64,000 bases of DNA. Source: Ktedonobacter racemifer DSM 44963. GTDB taxonomy: Bacteria > Chloroflexota > Ktedonobacteria > Ktedonobacterales > Ktedonobacteraceae. This document shows positions 50,298-59,115 of the stretch, piece by piece. Positions within the stretch are counted from its first letter, which is position 1. Every line of letters begins with the position of its first letter. The DNA lies in contig NZ_ADVG01000002.1 in assembly GCF_000178855.1 (NCBI RefSeq), positions 186,001 to 250,000 of the forward strand, written 5' to 3'. Under the pieces are notes generated by a model, which did not search any database, was not told the DNA's origin, and was given only the letters and a program-made list of their open reading frames with translations. A program made the translations under genes and the position numbers.

Positions 50298-53092
50298 AAG
50301 CCTCTCTCTTCGTCACCTATCCTCTGCGCTCATTGCGACGCGGTGGCGGCTCCACGCAGATGGCTCTCATCTGTATCGCAATTGGAGTCATGGCGGTTGT
50401 GGCTATTCAGTTGATCGGGCTGATGGCAACCAGTTCCTACGTGAACAGCGCCCGCACGGCCAACGGAGGCGACATTTCTATGCAGGTCGCGGACCGCAAC
50501 TCTCCCATCACCCAAAGTGATCTTGCAGTCTTCGAGCGACTCAAACGCGAGCAGACGATTCAGGGCTATACTCCGGTCAATCTGGAACTGGGCGCCATTG
50601 CCACCCTGCCCGCGCCGGCAAATGGGCTCCTGGTGCAGGTCGTCGATCCAGCGCATTTTCCCCTGGTGACCGCACCTACCTTTGTTTCTCCCGCATCCGG
50701 TTCGCTGAAAACGCTGCTGACAGGGAATCAGGTGGTGGTCACGCAGACTTTTCTGACGTACTACCACAAGCACGTCGGCGATACCTTTGCGCTCCAACTC
50801 CAATCGCCGCAGCAGAACGCGGCGGGGCGGACACTTCAGGCACGCCTGGCCGGAGTAATCGCTAATACGAACGGGTATGGCGTGGGCAATACGTTCGTGC
50901 TGGTCTCATTTGCGACCTATCAGGCGGCCAATCTGGCATTGCCCGTAGCGTATGACAGCGTCGATCTAGTCACACAAGATCAGGCCCACACGGATCAGGC
51001 GCTACGCGCGCTCCAGCAGCAAGTCCAGCAGGGACATTTGCCCCCTGCCTCTTTCCAAACCGCGACCGAGGTGCAACAGCACGTACAGGCTTTTAACGAG
51101 CAGACGACGCAATTGCAAGAACTGGCGGGTCTGCTCGTCCTGCTCATTGCGGGTCTGGGCATTCTGAATACCATGCGCATGCTCCTTGCCCGACGCACGC
51201 TAGAGATCGCGCTGCTCAAGACGATGGGCTACAGTCGCAGCAGCCTCGCGCTGCTCTTTGGGATAGAAACGGGCACGCTGGGCTTACTTGGCGGTCTCGT
51301 TGGAACTAGTATGGCGCTGGCCATCAGCTATGGCGTGGTAACGACCTTGCTCCTGGTGCCATTTCAGCCTGATCCCTGGACGCTGGGCAGCGGCCTTGCG
51401 CTGGGCACAGGCACGGCTCTGAGCTTCGGGCTGATGCCCATTGTCCAGTCCGCACAGATTCGTCCCATCGAAGTTTTGCGTGGCCGCTCAGACAGTGGCT
51501 CGGCCAGCGGCCGAAGCCTGATCTTGCTGCTGTATGGCCTAATTGTCCTCCTGTTCTGTCTGCTGGCAAGTGTCATTTTGCGGAATCTGTTGCTGGCCTG
51601 TGCGAGCGTCTGTGGAGCAGTCCTGTTCCTCGTGCTCCTAAGCCTGTGTCTACGCCCGCTCATCTGGGGCATCAGCACCTTTTCTCCGCCGGAGCATTAC
51701 AGCAGGAAGTACCTGGCCATCGTTCTTGTCGGCATCGTTCTCGCGGTGCTTCTCTCTGCGTTCTTCCCGGTCGGAGGAGGCGTGGCGATGGTGCTCTTGT
51801 TCCTCGCGCTGGCCGTCAAACTGCTGCCTCATCCCTGGAAGATGAACACCAGGATAGCTTTACGTAATCTTGGAAGAAGACCAATGCGCACGATCATGCT
51901 GGTCCTGATCCTGTTTGTGGGAGTCTTTGTGATTGGCAGTCTTCAGGTGGTTGGACAAGATCTGCAAAGCCAGCTTGCCATCACCTTGAATCAAACCCTT
52001 TCCTTTAATGTAGTCGTCAAGCTCCCACAAAACCAGGCACGAGCGATGCGAGCACAACTGACCACGCTTCCAGACCTGCTGGCTTCTTCCTCAACGACGA
52101 TCTCGGCCACATCCCTGGTGGCAATCAATGGCCAGCCCTGGCAGAGCTTTCTGCCTTCTGCGGGGAAGAACGGACGACCTGAGCCACTCACCGTCCAGGC
52201 ACTGCGCGACTTCGATGGCGTTGAGGGCTATGATCTCAGCAATCAGCAGACGCCTGATCCACGCTTCTTTCATCTGGTAGCCGGACGCAACTTGCAGGCA
52301 AGCGATGCTGGGACCAATCATGTGCTCATCCCCTACTCTTCTGCCCTGGCTCACACACTCCCACTCACCATTGGGAGCACACTGACGGTTGAAAACACAG
52401 AGAGCAAGACCAGCACAACATTAACGGTCATTGGAGAATATACGACGGCGGGCATCTCGCTGACGCACGTGTCACCCATCTTGACGCCTCAGAATATCGT
52501 GATGACGCTGGCCCCGGCTACGGCACAAACCGTCTTCTACCTGAAAGTTAATCCCACGCAGGTGGCACAAACGGAAGCGAGGCTTGAACAGGCGCTGCCT
52601 GGCGTTGCCTTTGTGCCAACGCCGGCCAGTGACATTGACAGCTATCTCCAAGGGCTCTCCAATATTGTCTGGGTCTTCACCGTGATTGTCGGCTTTGTAC
52701 TCCTGGCTGGCATGGTCATCATGGCGAACACGGTCGTGCTGGACCTGTTCGAACGGCGCCGGGAACTGGGGATCTTGAAAGCGCTCGGGTATACCCAGCA
52801 AACGATCCGTGGGGAAATCTTACTTGAGTATGGCATTATTGGGGGAACCAGTGCAGTCCTGGCTATAGTCCTGGTAGCCCTGCTCGCCAATCTGCTCGGC
52901 AATGCCTTCTTGCGCGCAACTGCCAGCGAGTTGAGTAACACTGGCGCAGTGGTCGTCTTGAGCTTTAGTCCCAATGGATGGTTGCTCGCTAGCCTCGTCG
53001 GAGGTGCGATCTCACTGGTATTGATTACCTCCTTGTTGGCTTCCTGGCGCACGGTACAGAGACGCCCTCTCGACGTCTTGCGCTATGAATAA
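50294..53092 (+). CDS. FtsX-like ABC permease with two FtsX domains
   Basis: 932 residues. An N-terminal transmembrane helix (about 15-40) and a large extracellular MacB_PCD-like domain (about 45-265) are followed by three helices forming the first FtsX unit (LLVLLIAGLGILNTMRMLLARRTLEIALLKTMGYSR...). Four more helices follow, then a second extracellular domain (about 550-780) and a final FtsX unit (GMVIMANTVVLDLFERRRELGILKALGYTQQTIRGEILLEYGIIGG...). This is the layout of the single-polypeptide double-FtsX permeases of peptide-antibiotic resistance or lipoprotein-type exporters. Its ATPase is directly upstream, and a two-component system and dedA are neighbours. Confidence 0.92.
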   Translation: MKASLFVTYPLRSLRRGGGSTQMALICIAIGVMAVVAIQLIGLMATSSYVNSARTANGGDISMQVADRNSPITQSDLAVFERLKREQTIQGYTPVNLELGAIATLPAPANGLLVQVVDPAHFPLVTAPTFVSPASGSLKTLLTGNQVVVTQTFLTYYHKHVGDTFALQLQSPQQNAAGRTLQARLAGVIANTNGYGVGNTFVLVSFATYQAANLALPVAYDSVDLVTQDQAHTDQALRALQQQVQQGHLPPASFQTATEVQQHVQAFNEQTTQLQELAGLLVLLIAGLGILNTMRMLLARRTLEIALLKTMGYSRSSLALLFGIETGTLGLLGGLVGTSMALAISYGVVTTLLLVPFQPDPWTLGSGLALGTGTALSFGLMPIVQSAQIRPIEVLRGRSDSGSASGRSLILLLYGLIVLLFCLLASVILRNLLLACASVCGAVLFLVLLSLCLRPLIWGISTFSPPEHYSRKYLAIVLVGIVLAVLLSAFFPVGGGVAMVLLFLALAVKLLPHPWKMNTRIALRNLGRRPMRTIMLVLILFVGVFVIGSLQVVGQDLQSQLAITLNQTLSFNVVVKLPQNQARAMRAQLTTLPDLLASSSTTISATSLVAINGQPWQSFLPSAGKNGRPEPLTVQALRDFDGVEGYDLSNQQTPDPRFFHLVAGRNLQASDAGTNHVLIPYSSALAHTLPLTIGSTLTVENTESKTSTTLTVIGEYTTAGISLTHVSPILTPQNIVMTLAPATAQTVFYLKVNPTQVAQTEARLEQALPGVAFVPTPASDIDSYLQGLSNIVWVFTVIVGFVLLAGMVIMANTVVLDLFERRRELGILKALGYTQQTIRGEILLEYGIIGGTSAVLAIVLVALLANLLGNAFLRATASELSNTGAVVVLSFSPNGWLLASLVGGAISLVLITSLLASWRTVQRRPLDVLRYE

Positions 53093-53101
53093 AAGCATGT
53101 G

Positions 53102-53141
53102 CATCTGCCTAGAACTGGGTCGCACCAGTTCCAGGCAGATG
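53102..53141 (+). terminator. Hairpin after the double-FtsX permease gene
   Basis: 17-nt arms with one mismatch (CATCTGCCT-A/G-GAACTGG) and a 6-nt loop. Begins 9 bp after the stop. No T-tract. Confidence 0.7.
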
Positions 53142-53356
53142 TGGAGAGAAGTGGAGCGGTGTTTTGAGGAAGGCAAATAGGAATAGAGGACACAGGAAGG
53201 CATCACGCCTGCCCGATGTCATTTGCAACCGCATTCCAACATGCTTCGTAGAAAAAAAGAGGTTTTTTTCAGCAAAAACGTTTTCAAAACTTTCTATACC
53301 AGAAGGTCATTGGAGTGCTTTTTTATGTCACAACGACTTGATTATATGATCGGTAA

Positions 53357-53881
53357 AAGCGGAGCCTGCGCGAGCAGATTGGCATTGTCCTGCAGGAACC
53401 TGTCCTCTTCAGTACCACGATTCGCGAGAATATTGCCTACGGCAACCTGGATGCCTCACTTGCCGAGATTGAAGCCGCCGCCCAGGCCGCCAATGCCACT
53501 GAGTTTATTGAGCAACTACCCGCGCGCTATGATACACTCGTTGGTGAACGTGGTGTCAAGCTCTCAGTAGGACAACGCCAGCGCATCGCCATCGCTCGCG
53601 CTCTCTTGCGCAATCCACGCATCTTGATTCTTGACGAGGCGACCAGTTCGCTGGACAATGAAAGCGAGAAGCTGGTACAGGAGGCGCTTGAGCATTTAAT
53701 GCAGAATCGCACCACTATCGTTATCGCCCACCGCCTCTCCACGATTGAGCACGCAGACAATATAGTGGTCCTGGAACAGGGTCAAGTAGTTGAGCAAGGT
53801 ACCCACAGCGACCTGCTGGCACACGAAGGTACCTATTATCGCCTCTATACCAGCAAATTTCGCCATGATATGCTCACGTGA
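53357..53881 (+). pseudogene. ABC exporter ATPase remnant (C-terminal half of the nucleotide-binding domain)
   Basis: Frame open from a TAA at 53354 to a stop at 53881. It begins within the Q-loop region (SLREQIGIVLQEPVLFSTTIRENIAYGN), then has LSVGQRQRIAIARALLRNPRILILDEATSSLDNESEKLVQEAL (signature, Walker B) and IAHRLSTIEHADNIVVLEQGQVVEQGTH. The transmembrane domain and Walker A are missing, and no start codon or ribosome-binding site is at the front. It is the tail of an MdlB/MsbA-type exporter truncated by deletion; the 53142-53356 stretch before it is non-coding and more AT-rich. Confidence 0.85.
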
Positions 53882-53932
53882 TCCCACCCGCGTCCTCAGC
53901 GTTGAGACCAAAAACAAAGGAGAAGAAAAGTT

Positions 53933-54907
53933 TTGAAAATTGTTATCCCTGATGACTACCAGGATGCCATACGGCAGCTCGACTGCTTCGCGCAGCTTAA
54001 AGGACACAGCGTCACCATCTATAATGATAGCGTCACCGATATCGAGACCCTTGCCAGCCGCTTTCGCGAGGCCGATGCCCTGGTGCTTATCCGCGAGCGC
54101 ACAAAGATCAGCGAGGCCCTCCTGGAACGCTTACCCAACCTCAAGTTGATTAGTCAGACTGGCAGGGGCTACCCCCATATCGATGTCGCGGCCTGCACGC
54201 GCCGTGGAATCGTCATCGCGGCGGGTGGCGGGACCTCCTACTCCACCGCCGAGCTGACCTGGGGCCTGATCCTGACCGCGACACGGCATATTCCCCAGGA
54301 GATCGCGTCGATGAAGGCAGGTCGCTGGCAGACGACGCTTGGTACCGGTCTGCGCAACCGTACTCTGGGCATCTTTGGCTATGGCAGGATCGGCAGCCTG
54401 GTCGCTGGCTACGGTCGCGCCTTTGGGATGAAGGTACTCGTGTGGGGACGCGAAGGCTCACTAGCACGCGCTCAGGCCGATGGCTTTGAGACCGCCGGAA
54501 GCCAGCAGATGCTCTTCGAGCGCGCCGATATCCTTACCCTTCATGTCAAAATGGCAGAGGCTACACGTGGGATCGTGACCGCCACTGACCTGGCGGCGAT
54601 GAAGCCATCCGCGCTCCTGGTCAACACCAGTCGCGCCGGGTTGATTGCCCCTGGCGTATTAGAGGAGGCGCTGCGCGCTGGACGCCCAGGCTCCGCCGCC
54701 GTGGATGTCTACGAGAGCGAGCCAGTCACCGACCACCCTCTGCTGCATATGGAGAATGCCATTTGCACACCCCATATCGGGTATGTGGAGAAAGATAGCT
54801 ACGAATCCTTCTTTGGCGCAGCCTTCGAGCAGGTAGTCGCCTTCCAGGCCGGCCACCCCATCAATGTCGTCAATCCCGAAGTCTTTGGCAAACAGCCAGA
54901 TGCGTAA
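53933..54907 (+). CDS. D-2-hydroxyacid dehydrogenase family protein
   Basis: 324 residues. Starts at TTG 53933, with AAGGAG about 10 nt upstream. The catalytic domain is MKIVIPDDYQDAIRQLDCFAQLKGHSVTIYND; the Rossmann motif is GIFGYGRIGSLVAGYGRAFGMKVLVWGRE; catalytic residues are Arg in NTSRAGL, Glu in VYESEP and His in CTPHIGYVEKDS. Substrate not determinable; relatives are annotated as phosphoglycerate-dehydrogenase-like. The next gene starts after 2 bp, so the two form an operon. Confidence 0.92.
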   Translation: MKIVIPDDYQDAIRQLDCFAQLKGHSVTIYNDSVTDIETLASRFREADALVLIRERTKISEALLERLPNLKLISQTGRGYPHIDVAACTRRGIVIAAGGGTSYSTAELTWGLILTATRHIPQEIASMKAGRWQTTLGTGLRNRTLGIFGYGRIGSLVAGYGRAFGMKVLVWGREGSLARAQADGFETAGSQQMLFERADILTLHVKMAEATRGIVTATDLAAMKPSALLVNTSRAGLIAPGVLEEALRAGRPGSAAVDVYESEPVTDHPLLHMENAICTPHIGYVEKDSYESFFGAAFEQVVAFQAGHPINVVNPEVFGKQPDA

Positions 54908-54909
54908 TC

Positions 54910-55800
54910 GTGTCTCACTCAGACACTGCTAGAAACGAGAATGCTTCCTTGAAAGCAGATACAATACTAGCTCTCCTACTTGAGGAGCTTCGCGACACTC
55001 CTGGCCTATCTGGCATTGTGCTTGGTGGGTCGCGTGGCCGAGGGGCGGCAACACCAACCTCAGACATTGATCTGGGACTCTACTATGATTCCGAAAATCC
55101 CATTGACCTGCGCCACTTACGCGCCATCGCGGCCAGGATAGATGACGAACATCGCCAGGATGTCCTCACTGATTTCGGCGGGTGGGGACCACGCATCAAT
55201 GGCGGTGGCTGGCTGGTGGTGCAGGGGATGCATGTCGACTTCCTCTACCGCGACCTGCGCGCCGTTGAGCGCTCCATTATCGAGAGTCGCGCTGGACGCG
55301 TGAGCATTGACTACCAACCGGGCCATCCACATGGCTTTACGACCGCTATGTATATGTCAGAGATAGCGCTCTGCCGCGTGCTCTGGGACCCGGCGGGCGA
55401 GGTCCAGCGCCTAAAAGCCCTGACCACACCCTACCCTCGTCAATTGCAGGAGGGGATCGTCCGAAGCTTCTTCTGGGAGATCGATTTCGCCATCCAGAAC
55501 GCGGCCAAAGCGGCCGGGCGCGGTGATGTTTCCTATGTCGCGGGCTGCTGCTTCCGAGCTGTTTCCTGCCTGCTCCAGGTCCTCTTCGCGCTCAACACCT
55601 GCTACTGGATGAACGAGAAGGGCGCGGTGGTGCTCGCTAACGTCTTCCCGCTCGTCCCCACCCGACTCGCTGAACGTATCGGCGAGATATACACGCTCCT
55701 CGCACCAGAGAGTGCGAATCTCAAGACCGCGCTTGAGCGGCTTGAAGTGCTACGGAAAGAGACGCAAGCCCTGCTGATAGCCCAGGGCTTGCCTGCATAA
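54910..55800 (+). CDS. Nucleotidyltransferase-domain protein
   Basis: 296 residues from GTG 54910, two bases after the preceding stop. The N-terminal minimal nucleotidyltransferase motif is GIVLGGSRGRGAATPTSDIDLGLYYD (GS-x-D-x-D), with a third acidic residue expected near VDFLYRD. The C-terminal half is helical and resembles DUF4037-type domains of aminoglycoside or antitoxin-like transferases. It may modify a small molecule, tRNA or protein; the target is unknown. The gene ends 5 bp before a 62-bp palindrome. Confidence 0.85.
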   Translation: MSHSDTARNENASLKADTILALLLEELRDTPGLSGIVLGGSRGRGAATPTSDIDLGLYYDSENPIDLRHLRAIAARIDDEHRQDVLTDFGGWGPRINGGGWLVVQGMHVDFLYRDLRAVERSIIESRAGRVSIDYQPGHPHGFTTAMYMSEIALCRVLWDPAGEVQRLKALTTPYPRQLQEGIVRSFFWEIDFAIQNAAKAAGRGDVSYVAGCCFRAVSCLLQVLFALNTCYWMNEKGAVVLANVFPLVPTRLAERIGEIYTLLAPESANLKTALERLEVLRKETQALLIAQGLPA

Positions 55801-55805
55801 AAAAG

Positions 55806-55867
55806 TTGTGTGAGAGGATGTGGTATGGCAGTCCTGCAGGACTGCCATACCACATCCTCTCACACAA
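55806..55867. repeat. Perfect 62-bp palindrome after the nucleotidyltransferase gene
   Basis: 31-bp arms, no loop, centre CCTGCAGG. The right flank carries CAT-ATC-ATG followed by GCGAGAAATCTTG. No T-tract. Confidence 0.87.
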
Positions 55868-55919
55868 TGAATCATATCATGGCGAGAAATCTTGAGTAGA
55901 AGCTTGATTTTACAGAGAA

Positions 55920-57745
55920 CGTGGCGAGAAAGCCCCGGTCATTGATGCTGGGGATGAATCGCCACTCCCGCGTGAGCGTGAGGGCCGGAAAAAGCCAGCC
56001 TTCTAGAACTTGTGTTCTTCCCGACTCTCTGGTACAATAGCCGTGCGAGGATCAATCGCACGTATGAGATTGAAGGAGGAGCGGGTATGCCAAAGACATG
56101 CCGGGGACAACGCAAGAAGAAGGAACAGCAGGAGAAACGGCCTGCCACTCCCACCTTCCTGCTCGAACTACCCCTGGTCGTCGATGCAGGGCAAGCCTCC
56201 CGCTTGCGTGCCCATTTGGAAGCCGCTCGTCAACTCTACAACGCCATCCTCTCCCAAGGCCAACAGCGCTTGCGTCGCATGCGCGCTGACCCTGCCTGGC
56301 ACGTGGCTCGTACCATTCCTCGCACCCAGAAAGCCGAACGGGCCGCCGCCTTCTCCGCCTTGCGCAAAGCGTATGGCTTCACCGAGGCGGCGTTGCATGA
56401 AGCGGTCAAAGGATTACGCGTCGGCTGGATTGCCGAGCATATCGAGGCGGTGTTAGCCCAAACCCTGGCTACTCGCGCCTATCGCGCCCTCAATCGCGTC
56501 TGTCTGGGGAAAGGAAGGCGGGTGCGTTTTAAGAGCCGAGGACGCGGCTTCTCCAGTATCGAGAACAAACGCAACGATACCAGCCTGCGCTTTGTCCTGC
56601 AACCACCCGAGGAGGGAAACACAGGGTATCTGCTCTGGAACGGAGACCAGCTGCCCGCTCTCATCGATTGGAAGGATGAAGTCGTGACCCATGGGCTCAG
56701 GCACCGCATCAAGTACGCTCGCCTCATCCAACGTCCCGCCAGCAGCCCCAGAGCGGCGGGCGCTGATGCCCATGGGGATCGCTACTTCGTGCAACTCGCT
56801 TTGGAAGGCAAGCCCCACCAGAAGAAAAAGCACACGGTTGGTATGAGTATCGTTGGCGGTGACCTTGGTCCCTCCACCCTGGCTCTCTTCCCCCAGGAGG
56901 GAGAGGCGAGCCTGGAGGTCTTCTGCGCAGAACTGGCTCCCGAGGCCCGTGCCATTCGACGGCTGCAACGGCAGATGGACCGGCAGAGGCGAGCCGCCAA
57001 CCCAGAAAACTACGACGAGAAGGGGCGCATCAAGAAGCAGGGCAAGAAGAAACTGCAATGGAAACAGAGCAAGCGCTACCAGGCCACGCGACGACGCAAA
57101 GCCAGCAAAGAACGCAAACTGGCCGCCCATCGCAAGAGTCTGCATGGGCGTAAGGTCCACGAGATCGTTGCGCAGGGCAATATCATCATCATTGAGAAGA
57201 TTTCCTACAAGGCGTGGCAAAAAACGTTTGGCAAGAGTGTGGGACTGCGAGCACCTGGGATGTTTGTAGAGTTATTAAGACGCACCGTTGCAAGCACGGG
57301 CGGCATCCTGGTGGCGCGTTCCCACGCGCACGACGGCCCTGAGCCAATGGTGTCACGGATGTGGCAGACGGGTCAAGAAGCCGCTTTCTCAGCGCTGGCA
57401 TCACTGTGCATGTGGCGTGGGGCCCGTGCAACGCGACCTGTATTCGGCGTTTCTTGCCGCCTCCCTCGATCCAGCAAATCCCATTCCCTCGTGTGCCCGA
57501 TACCAGGAGTATTGGGAGGGTGCGGAGGCGCGCCTGCGGGCAGCACACGAGCGTACAGCACAACGCGCGAAAGAGGGGCAGATCTTGCCCCGAAGCTTGG
57601 GTGTGACTCGAGCCAGAGCGCGTCTGCCCAAAAGTCTGAGGGAACCTACACAAGAGCCAGCCTCTCTTGCCCAAGCAGGAAGGCTGGAAGCGTGGACGGA
57701 ACGCTCAGAACCCCCGCTGCTTTCGCACGGGGAGTCTTCAGCTGT
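55920..57745 (+). mobile_element. IS200/IS605-type element with tnpB only
   Basis: A GCCCCGG...GGGG hairpin at 55933-55953 before the gene and CCCCCG-CTGC-TTTC-GCA-CGGGG at 57711-57732 at its end are the subterminal hairpins expected for this class. The element encodes no tnpA. It ends within the last codons of tmk. Exact ends are uncertain because these elements have no inverted repeats and no target duplication. Confidence 0.72.
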
Positions 57746-57758
57746 GCATAGCCAATAG
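56087..57758 (+). pseudogene. TnpB RNA-guided nuclease homologue, split by a frameshift
   Basis: TnpB proteins are RuvC-type nucleases guided by an omega-RNA made from the element's 3' end. From ATG 56087 (AAGGAGGAG 6 nt upstream) the first frame carries the helical N-terminal part, RuvC-I (VGGDLGPST, Asp) and RuvC-II (IIIIEKISYKAWQ, Glu). The zinc finger (WCHGCG...HCACG) and RuvC-III (VQRDLYSAFLAA, Asp) are in another frame from about 57310 to 57758. The switch is near 57308-57320 (GGTGGCGCGTTCC), just after TVASTGGILV. All catalytic residues survive, so only one base separates it from an intact gene. The end of the frame overlaps tmk. Confidence 0.85.
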
Positions 57759-58391
57759 CCGCTCAACGTGACCCTGGATTTCGCGCTGAATGACTTCAGG
57801 AGTACGCGAGGCATCAAGCACTTTGATGCGCTGTGGATGCCTGCGGGCTAGCGTGAGAAAGGCCTCGCGCAAGGTCCGGTGAAAGGTCTCCGTTTCGCGA
57901 TCAAAATGGCTCTGCTCAGTACGCGTACCACCCTGGTCCACAGCCAGGTTGGTGCGTTGCTGCACCTTCTCAGGTGGCAGATCCAGCATGATAGTTAGAT
58001 CGGGCTGATGTCCCTGTGTCGCCAACAGTGAGAGATCCTCCACCAGTTGCTCACCAACACCACGCGCCGCTCCTTGATAGGCAATGCTGGAATCAAAGCA
58101 GCGATCAGAAACAATTACTTTCCCCTCGTCAAGTGCGGGCAGGATCACCTCAGCAAAATGCTGGGCGCGGTCAGCCTGGAAGAGCAGGGCTTCGGCCAGG
58201 GGGGAGATATGCAGGTCGGGACGATTCAGCAGGAGGCGCCGGATCTCCACACCCAGGGGAGATCCACCCGGCTCGCGTGTGCGCAGATATGACACTCCCT
58301 GACTCTGTAGCCACGCCTCTAGCAGGTTCATCTGCGTCGTCTTGCCCGCTCCATCGAGACCCTCAAACGAAATCAGCACGCCACGTTCCAC
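57738..58391 (-). CDS. tmk: Thymidylate kinase
   Basis: Phosphorylates dTMP to dTDP. 217 residues: P-loop FEGLDGAGKTTQ (residues 9-20), YLRTREPGGSPLGVEIRRLLL (DRX-like), SDRCFDSSIAYQGAARGVG, and LDLPPEKVQQR followed by a LID region. The last codons and stop (HS-TGA) coincide with the right end of the TnpB element, which seems to have inserted at the gene's 3' end and supplied a new stop. dcd lies 3 bp upstream on the same strand, forming a dNTP-supply pair. Confidence 0.95.
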   Translation of the reverse strand: MERGVLISFEGLDGAGKTTQMNLLEAWLQSQGVSYLRTREPGGSPLGVEIRRLLLNRPDLHISPLAEALLFQADRAQHFAEVILPALDEGKVIVSDRCFDSSIAYQGAARGVGEQLVEDLSLLATQGHQPDLTIMLDLPPEKVQQRTNLAVDQGGTRTEQSHFDRETETFHRTLREAFLTLARRHPQRIKVLDASRTPEVIQREIQGHVERLLAMHS

Positions 58392-58394
58392 GCC

Positions 58395-58991
58395 CTATTT
58401 GCCTCCCTTGTCGGTACGATAAACATCGTAGTCCCAGTCAAAGTAGGGCTTGGGGAGCATATCCTCTGGACGCCAGGACTCCGCGCGCTTGCCATATTTG
58501 CCGTGGTACTCCTTGAGTGTCTCGCCAACATATTCAAAGGTCAACTGGCAGATACGGAAGCCCACGGGGACGTAGATAGTCGTCTGCGTATGATTGCTAA
58601 TCTCCATGGTCCAGCGGCTAATATAGCCCACATCACCCACACCGGCACAGCGGCAGACCGAGAGGCCCGAGCGCGCGACCGTGCTGCGCGAATACATCTT
58701 TGCCAGGTAGCCGTTATGACCACCAATGACCTCCTGTGTATGCGCCAGAATCGTCGTGCCGGGGCGAATCGCGATCTTTCCCTCGCTTGCCTGGCGGGGC
58801 ATTCCCCAGTAGCGACGAATCTCATCAGGGTTGTCCAGGTGCATGGCCTCTATATTGGCGTCCCCCTGGAAATACCACTCGCCCAGGCGGCAGTCATATG
58901 AGTTGGTTCCCAGATGACGCATATCAAAGGGTTCAATAACGATATTGCCCTGCTCTAGTTCTTCAAGGATACGTTTATCGGATAATAACAT
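58395..58991 (-). CDS. dcd: dCTP deaminase
   Basis: Converts dCTP to dUTP (some family members go on to dUMP). 198 residues, trimeric beta-barrel family. Visible features: LLSDKRILEELEQGNIVIEPFD, NSYDCRLGEWY, RPGTTILAHTQEVIG, KMYSRSTVARSGLSVCRCAG (substrate Ser/Arg) and DVGYISRWTMEISNHT with the catalytic Glu. It is shorter on the C-terminal side than bifunctional archaeal enzymes. It starts at ATG 58991 and is transcribed with tmk. Confidence 0.93.
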   Translation of the reverse strand: MLLSDKRILEELEQGNIVIEPFDMRHLGTNSYDCRLGEWYFQGDANIEAMHLDNPDEIRRYWGMPRQASEGKIAIRPGTTILAHTQEVIGGHNGYLAKMYSRSTVARSGLSVCRCAGVGDVGYISRWTMEISNHTQTTIYVPVGFRICQLTFEYVGETLKEYHGKYGKRAESWRPEDMLPKPYFDWDYDVYRTDKGGK

Positions 58992-59048
58992 GCTATTTCG
59001 GTCTCCAATGAAAAGAAAAAATACGATACACGCGCACTTCTATCCAGA

Positions 59049-59113
59049 TCTTATTCCGAAACCCAACGTCACTTGCGTGACTAGCGCTTCGCGCTCAGGG
59101 TTTTCGGATAAGA
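59049..59113. terminator. Complex hairpin after the exonuclease/GIY-YIG gene
   Basis: TCTTATTCCGAAACCC pairs with GGGTTTTCGGATAAGA with small bulges, enclosing two smaller hairpins (GTCAC-TTGC-GTGAC and AGCGC-TTC-GCGCT). It directly follows the stop on the minus strand. Confidence 0.65.
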
Positions 59114-59115
59114 AG

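Noticed and set aside
53223..53570. 115-residue frame on the + strand
   Set aside because: Its second half is the ABC ATPase remnant in the wrong frame; the first half has no recognisable domain.
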